From contig JADHYV010000001.1 in NCBI GenBank assembly GCA_027604705.1, positions 620,001 to 684,000 on the forward strand: a stretch of 64,000 nt of DNA, in the 5' to 3' direction. Within the stretch, counting starts at the first letter, position 1. The number at the start of each line of letters is the position of its first letter. The notes under the pieces are model-generated. The model ran no database searches, was not told the origin of the DNA, and saw nothing but the letters and a program-made list of their open reading frames with translations. Source of the stretch: Allomyces arbusculus (Eukaryota; Blastocladiomycota; Blastocladiomycetes; Blastocladiales; Blastocladiaceae). This document shows, one piece after another, positions 1 to 10,976 of the stretch. The position numbers and the translations under genes were made by a program.

Positions 1-911
1 AAGACCAGCAGCGAATCCCCCTCGCGTGTGCGTGGACCTGCTCGATTTCGCCCAAGTGACGGTGCAAAGTCGCCGCCCAGCTCGTACGCACCCATCTGCA
101 ACCTCCCTCGAATCCGCCCCGTCTGTCCATTCCCCCGCGCTGCAACTACCCGCAAAGGTCGGTATCCGACCCGCACCCCGCGTTCGCCCAACGCCTGGGC
201 CGGCGCCGCACTTGCGGTGTGCCGCTCGCGCTCCAACCGCCGTGACGCGCGCCGGCCGACCGAGCTCACGAGCATGACCGAGGCGGCGGCTGAGGCCGCG
301 GCTGCACTGTGGCGGCACGACGATCGCCATTCGTGCGTTCAGGCTCACGTCGGCCAACCCCACGGCCCAGCCGACCACGACGATGGTCCCGATACGCTGG
401 GAGTCGACGTGGACCCAGCGACGGAACCACGGAGTTGGTTCCGTGGATGGGATCAGCGGCCGACCTGCTCGACCTCATTGACAACGGCCGCGCCCACCAC
501 AAGCCCGCCCTGCTCGCCCGGCTTGGCGCCCTTGCCCGAGCCTCCGCTCGCCTGCCTTGTCCTGCCTCGACTCGTCGTGACGCCGCGTCGCGCTTGCCTC
601 TCGCACCCCTGCCCGCAACTTGGCCGCGAATGGTGGCTGACCCTGTCACTGTGCTTTCGCGCCTTCATCCCCTCCTCTCCATCTCCTCTCCACCGCTTTC
701 GCGTGTCTAGTCGTCTCCATTTCTCGTGCTTCCCTCCCCTATCGAGTTGACCTGTGACGGCCCATCGACTGCCGCCGTCTTCGCGTCTGCTTGATCCTGA
801 ATCCCCGAAACCGCACACGCGTGCCGCCATCGTCGTTCGTGGCCATCGCGCTCCTGCCCCACCTCCGCTTGCTGCCGTCTGCGCGCGCGCGTTCCCCACC
901 AATTACCCAAA
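1..911. other. 5' flank of CDC42; no gene seen
   Basis: Pyrimidine-rich, CpG-rich sequence upstream of the Cdc42 start. Several overlapping open frames exist on both strands, but they are low-complexity arginine/proline/serine translations typical of GC-rich non-coding DNA and none resembles a protein family. It probably holds the promoter and 5' leader of the Cdc42 gene. Confidence 0.5.
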
Positions 912-1733
912 ATGCCGACCATCAAGTGTGTTGTTGTCGGCGATGGTGCCGTGGGCAAGGCACGTTGACCTGCTTGTTCGCTGCTCTGCTTGTGTGCGCG
1001 CTGTCGTGTGCAATGCGGCCTGAAACATGGCCTCCGCGCTCCAGCTCGGGAAAGTGGGACCGGCACCCACGCTGTCCCGACCATCGCGGCACGCACAGGA
1101 TATCGCGCGGACACGAGCGTCGCGTCTGTGATCCCCAACATTAATCAACTTACCATGATCATCCCTCCCCTGTCCCTCATTCTTTTTCGCGGTCCCCAGA
1201 CGTGTCTGCTCATTTCGTACACGACCAACAAGTTCCCGTCCGAATACGTGCCGACCGTCTTTGACAATTATGCCGTGACAGTCATGATTGGCGACGAGCC
1301 CTACACGCTGGGTCTGTTTGATACCGCCGGCCAAGAGGATTACGACCGACTGCGCCCGCTCTCCTACCCGCAAACCGACGTGTTCCTTGTGTGCTTTTCT
1401 GTGGTCGCGCCGTCGTCGTTTGAGAACGTGCGTGAAAAGTGGTACCCGGAGGTGGAGCACCACTGCCCGAGGGTGCCGTGCCTGCTGGTGGGCACGCAAA
1501 TCGATTTGCGCGACGACCCGGCCACGCTCGAGCGACTCGAAAAGCTGCGCCAGCGGCCCATTACCCAAGAGCAGGGCGAGGCGCTCGCGCGCGAGCTGCA
1601 CATGGAAAAGTACGTCGAGTGCTCGGCGCTCACGCAACGCGGGCTCAAGAACGTGTTTGACGAGGCGATCGTGGCCGCGCTTGCCCCGCCCGCGCCGAAA
1701 AAGCCAAAGAAGCCCAAGTGTGTCATCATGTAA
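912..1733 (+). CDS. CDC42: Rho-family GTPase Cdc42
   Basis: Small GTPase that switches between GDP and GTP at the plasma membrane and directs actin and septin polarity. Exons 912-959 and 1200-1733 give 193 residues, close to the family's usual 191. Exon 1 ends exactly at Lys16 of the P-loop GDGAVGK and exon 2 resumes with TCLLISYTT. The switch I stretch [23 protein letters not shown], the TQID nucleotide-base motif and [17 protein letters not shown] are all present. The C-terminus is Lys-rich and ends in the CAAX box CVIM, so prenylation is expected. Residues such as [12 protein letters not shown] and SSFENV favour Cdc42 over Rac. The intron begins GC rather than GT. A RhoGEF and a PAK kinase that could act with it lie elsewhere in this window. 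Confidence 0.96.
960..1199 (+). other. GC-AG intron in CDC42
   Basis: Phase-0 intron of 240 nt between P-loop codons AAG and ACG. Its 5' end reads GCACGT and its 3' end CCCCAG. The nearest GT, four bases downstream, would break the reading frame, so a GC donor is the only simple solution that keeps the invariant GKT. Confidence 0.8.
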
Positions 1734-2460
1734 AGACTGCCGCTGCCGCTATCGCCGTCGTCCCCTTGGCGGGGCGCGGCCCGCGCTTTTGACCCTCGCG
1801 GTGGGTCTGGGTCCGCCGGACCGCCCACCAGTCTTCACGAGGTTGAGGCGCCGCGCACGGGGCGCGTGGCCGCCAGGGCTTCACCGAGGCACGCGCCGAC
1901 ACGGCCCACCAAGACGAGCCGTGTTTTCGTTTATGTTTCTTTCTCCTGTCGGCCGTTTGACCCCCAGTTTCGTTTGTTCGTTTGACCCTCATCTTCCTCA
2001 CTCTTTGTCTGCAGGTTGATCCCCCGCCTCTCCTGGTTTTCTATTTCATTTTGTTCTCTTTCTGTCGGGTTTCTGCCTTGTTGATTTTTGGTTTGCCGTC
2101 GCCTTCGTGGTGCCCCCGCCGTCCCCCTCCGTATACATTGGTGGCCAGCGCAGTCTCGCCCGTTTTTGCTCCACCGACGCGATCTGGGTCTTCCGCCTGG
2201 AACCTTCTGCCTGTGCAAAATAATCGGCATGAACGCAACAGTCAGCCGGACAGCGTGGCGGCCAAACATGACTGAGCAAGATTGATGGACGCAATTGTTT
2301 ATTCCTCTTCGTCTCCGCTTCGCGTCTCTCGCGGCCGACAAGTCGACAAGCGTGCACCAGCAGGCCAGTTGAAGCAATCAAGTTGAAGCTCAAGAACGCT
2401 CGACGGGAGCTGTTCCTCGCGAACCAGTTGCTGCAAACCTCGCAAGAATCGCTGTGAACA
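1734..2460. other. Intergenic, CDC42 3' flank and next promoter
   Basis: No coding signal. The stretch from about 1920 to 2110 is T-rich on the plus strand (many TTT/TTC runs), unlike the GC-rich coding DNA on either side, and probably includes the CDC42 3' untranslated region. Confidence 0.4.
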
Positions 2461-3639
2461 ATGGCGCCGCACCCGCACGATACGAGTTACGATACCACAA
2501 CGAGTTTTGTTGAGGGCGCTGCCGAGGCACCCGCGGCGACCGAGGGCGAGTTTGTTTGGTACCTGGGCTATGGCTCCAACGTACGTTTCCGCAAGCAGCA
2601 ACTTCGCACAGGACGGTTCTTCGAGGCGTTAAAATGAAGCAATGCGGATCACAATACTGACATCAAGCGGGTCCAAAACGTCGTGCAGATGAACCCCAAG
2701 GTCTTGACGGGCCGGCGCAAGGTCGTTCCCGTCGAGTCGGTTCCCGTGCGGGTGCCCGGATACAAGCTGACGTTTGACTGCCCAGGTAAGCGCCGTTGAC
2801 AAGGTGGTGGAGGTGGAGGGAAGGAACGTCGAACGCCGAAGATGGTTTGCTGACCCACTTTCCTCTCTTTCGTTTTCTCCAGGCTTCCCGTTCGTCGAGC
2901 CGTCCTTCGCATCGATCAATGTCCGTCCCGACACGGCCGACTCGGTCCCGGAACTGCACGGCGTCGCCTTCAAGATCACTCGCGCTGAGTACGCCATGAT
3001 CGTGCAGACCGAGGGCCTGCGTACGTTGTTTCTCTCGCAGCCACGGCTTACCTCGGATCTGAAGTGCTCACGCTGCCCTCTCGACCGCAGACTACGGCGA
3101 CGTGCACGTCCTGTGCCATCCGACCGGCGCCGCCGCGCAAGCGCATGCGCCCTTTTACGCGATCGCGCTCATCATCAAGCCGCCGTACCGGCGCGCCGGA
3201 CTCGCGCCGTCCGTGCGGTACAAGGGCCTCGTCCGTAACCTCCCACTTCTCCACCCTTCCGCACCAACTCTCGACCGCAACTGACCCCTCTCCCCCTCAC
3301 GTTTTCCAGCTCGTCGACGGCGCACACCACCACGCATTGCCCGACGCGTACCAGGCCTGGCTGCAGTCGCTCCCCGCCTGGGCACCGACCACGTTCCGGC
3401 ACAAGATTGCACGCGTCGTGCAATTCGCGTGGGCCGCACCCATTTTCTTGACCTTGATGGGATTGCGTGGCGTGAACCGCGCAATTCGAGGAAAGGACGC
3501 GCCGCCGCCGCGGATCGTCAACTGGATGTTTGACGGGTTCAGCACGCTCGTGTGGGTCAGCTACCAGTACGGCGCGCGGTACGTGTTTGGGAATGGTGGG
3601 GAGGTGGAGCATGCGGCGATGGGCACGGCCAAGTTGTAG
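2461..3639 (+). CDS. Gamma-glutamylcyclotransferase-like protein
   Basis: Predicted member of the gamma-glutamylcyclotransferase fold family, which releases 5-oxoproline from gamma-glutamyl peptides; the fungal branch includes GliK-like enzymes. Exons 2461-2580, 2689-2785, 2883-3020, 3091-3230 and 3310-3639 give 274 residues. The substrate-binding motif YLGYGSN-M spans the first intron (residues 34-41), followed by a tract beginning LTGRRKVVP and the segment FPFVEPSFASI, which carries a conserved-looking Glu. The C-terminal third contains a hydrophobic stretch (VVQFAWAAPIFLTLMG) that may be a membrane anchor or amphipathic segment. Intron 4 uses the unusual donor GTCCGT, chosen because the nearby GTAACC would shift the frame. 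Exact substrate is not predictable. Confidence 0.82.
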
Positions 3640-4044
3640 ATGACGACGTTAGAGACGGAGTGTGATCGCGGATGGACGCGTCGCGCGCATGTGCAAGACG
3701 GAGAGGGACGAGCGCCGGTGGAGAGTGTTTGGTATTGCGTATCTTCTGTGATTGTCGATGTAATCATTTTGCGCGGTCGCTAGTTTCTTGTGAGGGAGGG
3801 CTGCAGCTTTGTTTGATGAATCGTTGTGCTTCAAAATCAAAAGAGAAAAACCCCGAAGACGGCCCAAGACGAAAGAAAGGCGCAACAAGCTCGAGCCGGA
3901 GCGAAGCAAAAAGGATCCCGAATTCACGAACAATGCATTTGAATGAAAGCCGAAGCTTGAACCACCCGAAAAACAATTATGTACAAGGCCTCCCATCAAC
4001 GGCGGAAACAGCAATATCAATCCCGTGCCTCGTCCTCGTCCCAC
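3640..4044. other. Convergent 3' flanks; no gene seen
   Basis: Lies between two genes that point towards each other. A-rich on the plus strand around 3830-3990. No RNA gene or protein signal seen. Confidence 0.4.
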
Positions 4045-6139
4045 TCAGACGTCAGCCTCCTCCGTTGCCGTCACGGCCGCAAACACTGGGTCCGATGGCT
4101 CTGTGCGATCCGGCTCTGCGACCCCAATGAAGACGGGGAACCGCGGCACCTTATCGCGCGTCAATTCCTGGCACTTGTACTTGATCAGCGTCCCGACCGC
4201 GGGCGCCGCATCCAGCTCGCGCTGCGCGTCCGAGAACCCCGTCCCGACCTTGAACTCCTTCCCCGAGGCCATTTCACACAACAGCGCGCCAAGCTTCCCC
4301 TTGTGCTTCCCGCGCGTCGCGATATCGTGGCCCGTCACGCGCGCCTCGCCATCGGCAAACGTCTTGACCTTGAGCAGCGTCTTGGACCGGCCCATGACGT
4401 ACTTGGATTTCGGTTCGCGGCACATGATCCCTTCCCCGCCGGCGGCCTCGACCGCGGCCAGCGTCTCCATCAGGTGCGCCTCGCCCGTGCACTGCGTGTG
4501 CGGCACAGCCTGCACGTGCGCCTTGCCCGTGCGCGCGACATAGTCCTCGATCGCCTTCAACCGCGCCTCGAACCCATGCTCGCTCAACGATGGTGCATCA
4601 AACACTTGGTACTTGACCAAGTTCCACTTTTCCGAGTTGTGCGTGCGCACAATCGAGACGGTCGACTGGAACATTTGCCGCCCGCAAAACAGCTCGCCGT
4701 CGAGACTCATATCGGTCGGGAGCGCATCGATAAACCAGTCGGGTGCGGAAAAGGCATTGCCGAGCCGACTAATCAGTTGCCGCTGCGTCGGGCACCAGTA
4801 GGCACGCACGCCGTCAAGCTTCTCGCTCATCCACCAGCCCGTCGGGTCCTGCGTTGGCTCCCACTTTTGTGCGAGGAGAACGTCGAACTTGGCCGTCGGC
4901 TTGGCGGGGGCCTTGCGCGTGCTCGTCGACTTGGTCGCAGCGGCGGGCGCAGCTGCGTCGCCCGTCAGGTTGCACCGCGCGGCCTCGTAGGCGTCGCCGA
5001 GCAGCTGCTTGAGGTGCTTGCACGTGCGCGCGTCGACGGGCGCCTTCTGCATGCGCCAGGCGGGGCACGACTGTTATCATGGGGTGGGCACGGGTCGGGT
5101 GAGTGGAGTGAAATGGAAAGACGGGGAGCAGCGAGGTCCTACGTACGCAAGAATAGTGGTCGCCCGTGCGCTTGCACTTGTACTTTGACGACGACGACTG
5201 CGATCCAACCTCCACTGTCTCGCCGTCCGCCAGGACCCTAAGCGGGGTCACGCCGTTGATCGCGCCCGTCTCGTCGTCGTCGAGCCGCGACGCCGTCAAA
5301 TCGGCCACGTCGTCAGCCGAGAGCGTCTGGTTGACGAGAATCGACGCGGCGCCCTTAGCCTTGCCCTTGGCGGCAGGCGCAGCGGGTGCGGCGGCAGCGG
5401 GCGCACTGCCCTGCAGGAACGCAGTCCACTCGGCTTCGGACACAATCGGAATCCCCATTTCGTCGGCCTTTTCGAGCTTACCGCCAGCCGAATCGCGATC
5501 AGCGACGACGAGCGTCGTCTTCTTGGTGATCGTGCTCGACACTTGGTTCCCGCCGGCAATCGCCGCAGCCTCGGCGACCTTGCGCGTCGCGCCCGACGGC
5601 AACTTGCCCGAGAAGCAGACGACGTGCGGGCCGGGCGGGACCCTGGCCGGCGCGCCACCGCCGGTCTCGTTCTCCTCGCTGTCGCCCATCTGCTCGTCCT
5701 CGTCGTCTTCTTCCGGGTCCAATTCCATCTGCGGCCCGTCCTCTTCCTCGTCCACCTCGTCATCCTCGCCCGCAGCCGCATCGCCATTGGCCAGCATCGA
5801 ATCCCACTCGGCCTCGGTGATCACGCGCACGCCCTGCGCGCGCGCCTTCTCGACTTTCTGTCCCGCGACACTCTCGTCTGCGACCACGAGCAGCGTCACG
5901 GCCTTCGTCAGGGACGAGGCTGTCGCGTAGCCCGCATCGGTGGCGCGCGCCTCGGCCTGCTTGCGCGTGCGGCCCGACGGCATCGTGCCAGAAAAGACAA
6001 CAACCCCCTTGGCATTCGACAACGCTGGGGCCGCGGCCTTGGCGGTGCGCGCGCGCTTGGTCGTGGCAGGCGCATCGTCGTGGTCCGAGTCTGCAGAGGC
6101 CGCGGAGCGCTGGCGCTTGGGGGCGGCGCGGGGGGGCAT
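4045..6139 (-). CDS. BRCT-BRCT-SWIM-ATP-dependent DNA ligase fusion
   Basis: Exons 6139-5147 and 5070-4045 give 672 residues. An N-terminal basic, acidic-patch region is followed by two BRCT-like domains (about 44-118 and 168-245; both with FSG-PSG-TRK and WxxxL-type ends), separated by an Asp/Glu-rich linker. Across the intron a SWIM-type zinc motif forms: C331-S-C333-P-A-W ... C348-K-H350. The C-terminal half is a compact ATP-dependent DNA ligase: motif I SEKLDGVRAYW (adenylated Lys415), motif III SLDGELFCGR, motif IV GGEGIMCR, motif V LLKVKTF, then an OB-fold-like end. It lacks the large N-terminal domain of nuclear ligases I, III and IV. Likely nuclear strand-joining enzyme in repair; BRCT and SWIM would supply targeting. 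Start chosen at the only good upstream ATG. Confidence 0.88.
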
Positions 6140-6764
6140 AGTGGTGATTGGTGGGGGTAGGGTGGGGTCGGGAGCGCGTGTGATCGATCAACGGCGAATT
6201 TGAATTCGGGTCGCTGGCCGTGTTGGTGTTGGTATTGGCATGGTGGAGCGCGGCGGCGCCGTCATTTTGAACGGTCGCAAGTGACTCGCTCGAACGGCAA
6301 AGGCGACGAGCGGCCAGGTGCTGAGGTGGGGGCAGTGCGCGAGCAAGCGCGACGGTGCCGCTGGTGCAAAACGCGACGACTCACTCTTGTTTGCTGCGAC
6401 TGCCTGCGCTGGCATGCATGCGAAAGGGAGACAGCCACGATAGTGCGTGATCAACGTGACAACTGCGTGCAGGAGAGAGAGAGACGTCGCCCACCCATTC
6501 GGTTTGTGGTTTGCTGTCGATTTGGAAAAGCTGCCCGCCGAAAGCAACGTGACACAGCGGCGGCCGGTGCAATCTGGCGCGATGCTCACGGCGAGTTGCT
6601 TCGGCCAGAGAGCTGGGGAAGGACGCGCACGAGCTGGCGCTCCGGGTCTTCTTTCCGCTGAACGGCAGTGGGACGATGCATACTAATTCATCATTGTTGA
6701 TTGCAATCCCAAACCCGAGCACACAAATACCGGCCCGCGTGCCCACCAGCGAAGCACCGCGCAT
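6140..6764. other. Intergenic; ligase promoter and complex I 3' flank
   Basis: About 620 bases between the ligase start codon and the stop codon of the next minus-strand gene. No protein-family signal on either strand; it should contain the ligase promoter. Confidence 0.4.
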
Positions 6765-7814
6765 CTACTGCAGCGCCGCCTGCAGGCCGTACCCGGGGCC
6801 CGTCGGCTCCTCGAGCAGCGTCGTGAGTCCACCGATCGGCTCGCAGCCCTTGCGACCCGACTGCGGGCCCATCTTGGGCGTCTTGCCAGCCTTGAGCGCG
6901 TCAATGATCTTGATCGTCGATTCGGGCGTCAGGTCCTCCTACAGTCCCATGAGGCAACGCAGTGAGTCGCGAGAGCTTTCATAAACACCACGGGAAACAT
7001 GGCAGACGAAACATACGTAGTAGTCGTCGTTGACAGCCATGACCGGCGCGTTCACGCACGCGCCCGCGCACTCGACCTCGACGAGCGTAAACATTTTGTC
7101 CTTGGTCGTCTCGCCCAACCGAATGCCCAAATGGTCCTCGATCGTCTTGACAATCTTAGACGCGCCGCACAGCTCGCACGGCGACGTCGTGCACACCTGC
7201 ACAAAGTATTTACCGACCGGCTCGCGGTTGAACATCGTGTAGAACGTGGCCACCTCGTAGACGCGCATCGGCGGCATTTCCAACAGACGAGCGACTTCGT
7301 TCATGACGGAAATCGACGTAAAACCCTGCTGCCGCTGACCCAGGTCGAGGAGCGGGATGCACGCGCCCTTCTTGTACTGCGCGGGGTACTTAGCAAGAAT
7401 CGCGGCGACACGCTCCTCGTTCTCGGGCGAAAACTTGAATGGTAGGTTCGGGTTGTTCTCGGGCGTGTCGCGGTGCTAGACGCAGGCAAGCGGCTGTCAG
7501 CGCAAGGTTCGTGGCCATCGCGGTGCCAGGGGGATCAGATGGCGCGATTTGTGGGTCCCGAACCGACCAACGCAGAGAAGTGCCGCCGCGCAGCGACCCC
7601 TGCGGTGATCGTGGTCATCGGTCGGTCGGAATCCACCGCACCGTCCATCCCACTCCCCATCACCACAGCACACGACGACAGCGTGCAATCCACTTACCAC
7701 GAACAACTTATCAGAACGCGCCACGGCTGAGGCCGAGATGGCACGTGCGGGCGCGGCAACGGCAGCGCGCGGCGCAATAGCGGCAGCGACGCGGGGGAAG
7801 AGCCGGGTCAACAT
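6765..7814 (-). CDS. NDUFV2: NADH:ubiquinone oxidoreductase 24 kDa subunit
   Basis: Iron-sulfur subunit of mitochondrial complex I (NuoE/NDUFV2 family), part of the NADH-oxidising module in the matrix arm. Exons 7814-7698, 7475-7017 and 6938-6765 give 249 residues. The first 30 residues are Arg/Ala-rich without acids, as in a mitochondrial presequence. The core shows [47 protein letters not shown], and the N1a [2Fe-2S] ligands in [11 protein letters not shown] and [11 protein letters not shown]. The third exon supplies EDLTPEST and the ending [18 protein letters not shown], typical of eukaryotic members. Length is normal for the family and all splice phases close. Confidence 0.95.
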
Positions 7815-8216
7815 GGTCGAATGTAAGTCGAGGGTCTAAATGGCGGTGGTCGTCGATGGCGTCGCGTGCAATGGGCGCAAAGCGGGCAGCGTCAGCGTCG
7901 GTTCGTTGGTTCTCGTCGATTGCAGCGAGTTGCAGAGGTGATTCGTTACCACGACCGTCGTACTGGCCTTGACGGATCCAAAGTGGCCAAAATATTTGAA
8001 GTGAATGAAGTGGCCAAAAACGACACGCAAAATCGCGGGTTGGCCGATCAGAACGAGTTTTGATCGTTGGTCAGGTGGACTCACGGACAACAAAATCCGA
8101 TCCGAAATCTTCTGGTTCCAAACCCAGATGCGCTTGAGAGAGAATCCCAGATTAATGTACAGAAAGGAAAAACGGCCCGCTCATCCTCGCTCGTTCTTCC
8201 CTAAACTCCCCAAGCC
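7815..8216. other. Intergenic; promoter of NDUFV2 and 3' flank of next gene
   Basis: Locally AT-richer than the neighbourhood. It holds a direct repeat of the 12-mer AAGTGGCCAAAA at 7981-7992 and 8008-8019. No coding signal. Confidence 0.4.
7981..8019. repeat. 12-bp direct repeat AAGTGGCCAAAA
   Basis: Two exact copies, 7981-7992 and 8008-8019, spaced 15 bases apart in the upstream region of the minus-strand NDUFV2 gene. They could be binding sites or chance; nothing else supports a role. Confidence 0.6.
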
Positions 8217-10976
8217 TCACCACATCTTGCCCAGCAAATCCAGCGTGCCTTCGGTCACACTCCCGTCCACCGACTCCTGCGACCCGGCCGCGTTCACGCC
8301 TGCAAGCAAGTCCACGTCGGCCGTCAGCATCCGCTCGAGGTCCATGACCGACCGGTCGAGTCCGCGCTGCGACTCCGAGTAGGCAAACACACTCACGTCA
8401 CGCTCGTGCTCTTCCTCTTCGCCGCGTTCCTCCCGGACCGGATCGCGTCGTGGGGTCGTGGTCTTGCTGATGCCGAGCAGCGACTTGCGGCGGTTCGAGG
8501 GTGTGGTCGGATCCGCAGTGCCGCCACTGGGCGTGCGCTTCCACCACGCCGTCGCCGGTGCGGGGGACGTGGGCGCCGCTGCAGCGACGGACGAGGCACC
8601 GCCCAGCGACCAGCGCGGGCGCGCGATACTCGAGTGAGACATGGTAGCCGGAGGAGGAGGGAACGCTGGAGGAGGCGGTGGTGGTGGAACCGGGAACGCG
8701 GGCGGGGCTGGGATTAGCCATGACGCGCCTGACGGGGGTGCGCGCGACGGAATTGCCCAGAATGGAGGAGCAGGTTTGGACGGCACCACGCCGGCATTCT
8801 CGGGCGACGCGATGGGCGAGCCCGACTTGGGAGCCACGTTGAGCGCACTGAACCGCGGGACCAGCGGGGACGTGGCGATGCCTAGACCGATCGGCGCGGG
8901 CGATGCAGCCAGCAGGGCTTGGGCGTCGGTCTGGGTCGGGTCGGTCATGGATCGACGCTGGGGTGGGGAAACGAGGTTGGTTGGTGGAGGTGGTGGAGAG
9001 GGAACAGACCCCTTTGCTGGCAACAGATCGACCGCAAGGGGCCGTGAAGATGGTGGATCTGGTGCCAGTTTCGTCGCGAATCGGTGCTGTGGTGGAGAAA
9101 CGTGCGCGGTGACGGGCGGTGGAGCGGGAGCAGACTCCTCGACTGGTGGAGGGTCGCTGACCGAAACCGCTTGCACGTCCGCACCAGCACCACCTGCCGC
9201 GCGCGGGCTCGACGGCGGGCTCGCTGGGCGCGGCGGCGACTTGGGCGGGCTCACGGTCGGTACGACCGTCGCGTGCAGAATATCGGGCGACGGCAGTTGC
9301 CGTTCGGGGACCACGGGCCGCGCTGGCAGGTCCGACTGCTGGCGAAGCCGCTTGGTCGGTCCCATCCCGGCACTCTCCTGCGAGTCGCCGTGACTCGGTC
9401 GCGCGCGCTTGCGCGAGATGCGAACGCTTGCCTCCTCGGCTTGCTGCTGCTGGCTCTTCGGCAACGGCACGTCTTCGTCCATGGCCTCGTCGCCATTCTG
9501 CACTTCAATCCGCACCGCCGCGGGGATTACGTCGATCTGCGGCGCGGTATTCGTGGGGACCAACGGCACACTCGGAGCTGCAGACGGCATCGGCCGCGTG
9601 CGCTCGGCGGTCTCAGTGCGCAACCGGTCCACAGTCGCATCTCGCGCCCTGTCCAGGCTCGTCGTCCGTGACCGATCCGCTATCGGCGTCCGCGTCCGAT
9701 CCCCACTCGCCGTCCGCGCCCGGTCCGCACCCACCCCTCGCGCCGCCAGTTTCGGGGAATTCCCAACTTTAACGACCACCTCCCATCGGCCCAGGAGCGG
9801 CGACGTGCTCGGGCGCTCAATCGCACGATCGAACTCACTAGGCACGGGCTGGCTCTCGGCGCTGGCCGCCGACGCCGGCCGTCTGTGCAGTGCGGGCGCC
9901 GGCGCCGGGAGTGACTGCGCACGCTTGATGAGCCGCGCGCGCGTCACGTCGGCCGTGGTCGGCGGTGGCGGCGCGCGGGCTGGGGTCGGGGCGACGGCGG
10001 GCGCATCTGTGCGCTTCGCATCGAGAATGGCGAGCGCGCGCGCGTTCGAGGACGCTGGGCTCATGAGATCAGCGGCTTTTCTGGTCGGTGGGGCCGGTCC
10101 GGGTCGGGTGTCGAGTTGCGCTGGTGTCGTCAGTTTGCGGGCGCGTTCGGGCAGTACGACAGGTTTCGTGGTCGCCGAAACCGATGCTGAAGGTGCTGCC
10201 GCGGACGAGCGGAGGCGCGGCGGCGCGGGTGGGACCGAGACCTTGCGCGGCACGGCCGCGTCTCTCTTCGCCAGTGTCTTCGATGGTTCTGCCCGCGCTG
10301 TTGCTGCTGCTGCTGCTGCCGCGGTCGCGCGCGGCTTGGCCGTCGGGCCCGCATCGACGCTCGGTCTTGCAAGCGCGCCGGCGCGATGGATCCCCGTCGA
10401 TTTTGTTGCTGCTGCGAATGCTGCTGCTGCTGCCGTCGTGCGAGTCTCCGCCGCCGCAGGCCGTACTTCTGCTGTTGATCTCCCCCTCGAAGCCGCATTC
10501 CTGCAACTCCGGCCCTCGTCCTGCACCTCGACGTCGGCCTCGGCCAGTGCTGCCGCGCGCGCCGCCGTGAGCACCTCCTACACATCGCACGCGCACGCCG
10601 TCAGCCTTCTCCACCCACCCTCATGCATCGAAGAGCCGCAACATACACGCTTGGCGTGGTTATCCACCCAAAAATTGCAGTCGCGCGGGAACCGCACGAT
10701 CCCGCGTGCGCACTGGATCTCACGCGCGGCCGCGAGCACGGCCTCGACAAGATCGATGCCATTGGTCTTTTGCGCAATGCGAGCGGATCTGGCGAGAGCA
10801 GACACGGCGGGGACGGGGATCGCCGCAGAGGTCCGCTGCACATGAGCGTCGGTACGTGAAGCCGGCGGCGCTGCATTTAGTCGCCGGGACGGTATGGCGA
10901 GACCGAGTCGTGGCGGCGCCGGGCGCGCGGCGGCAGCGGCCGGTGGTGGGCCGCGTGTGGGCGTGGGCAGGGCCAT
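8217..10976 (-). CDS. Unrecognised large disordered protein
   Basis: Exons 10976-10647 and 10577-8217 give 896 residues; the 69-nt intron has GTATGT and GTAG ends and joins HAKR to EVLTAARAA in frame. The only region that looks folded is N-terminal (about residues 70-125, around GIVRFPRDCNFWVDNHAKR). The rest is rich in Pro, Ala, Ser, Arg and Thr and is probably disordered. Between roughly residues 395 and 455 there is a degenerate Arg/Asp/Thr repeat of the type DRxRTxxxDRAR. Poly-Pro runs and many SP/TP sites suggest phosphorylation or SH3/WW contacts. The C-terminus ends with a mildly acidic segment. No family is recognised, so no function is proposed; the coding call rests on one uninterrupted 2.36 kb frame plus a clean intron. 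Confidence 0.7.

Noticed and set aside
28-750. 240-codon plus-strand frame at the left edge
   Set aside because: Low-complexity Pro/Arg/Ser sequence in the CDC42 upstream region, ending in pyrimidine-rich DNA; no family likeness.
3979-5241. 420-codon plus-strand open frame
   Set aside because: Antisense to the ligase exons; Arg/Leu-rich shadow translation without family likeness.
9409-10845. 478-codon plus-strand frame rich in Ala/Val/Ser
   Set aside because: Mirrors the codon bias of the minus-strand disordered gene; the minus frame has a supported intron and spans further. Some doubt remains because that gene is itself an orphan.
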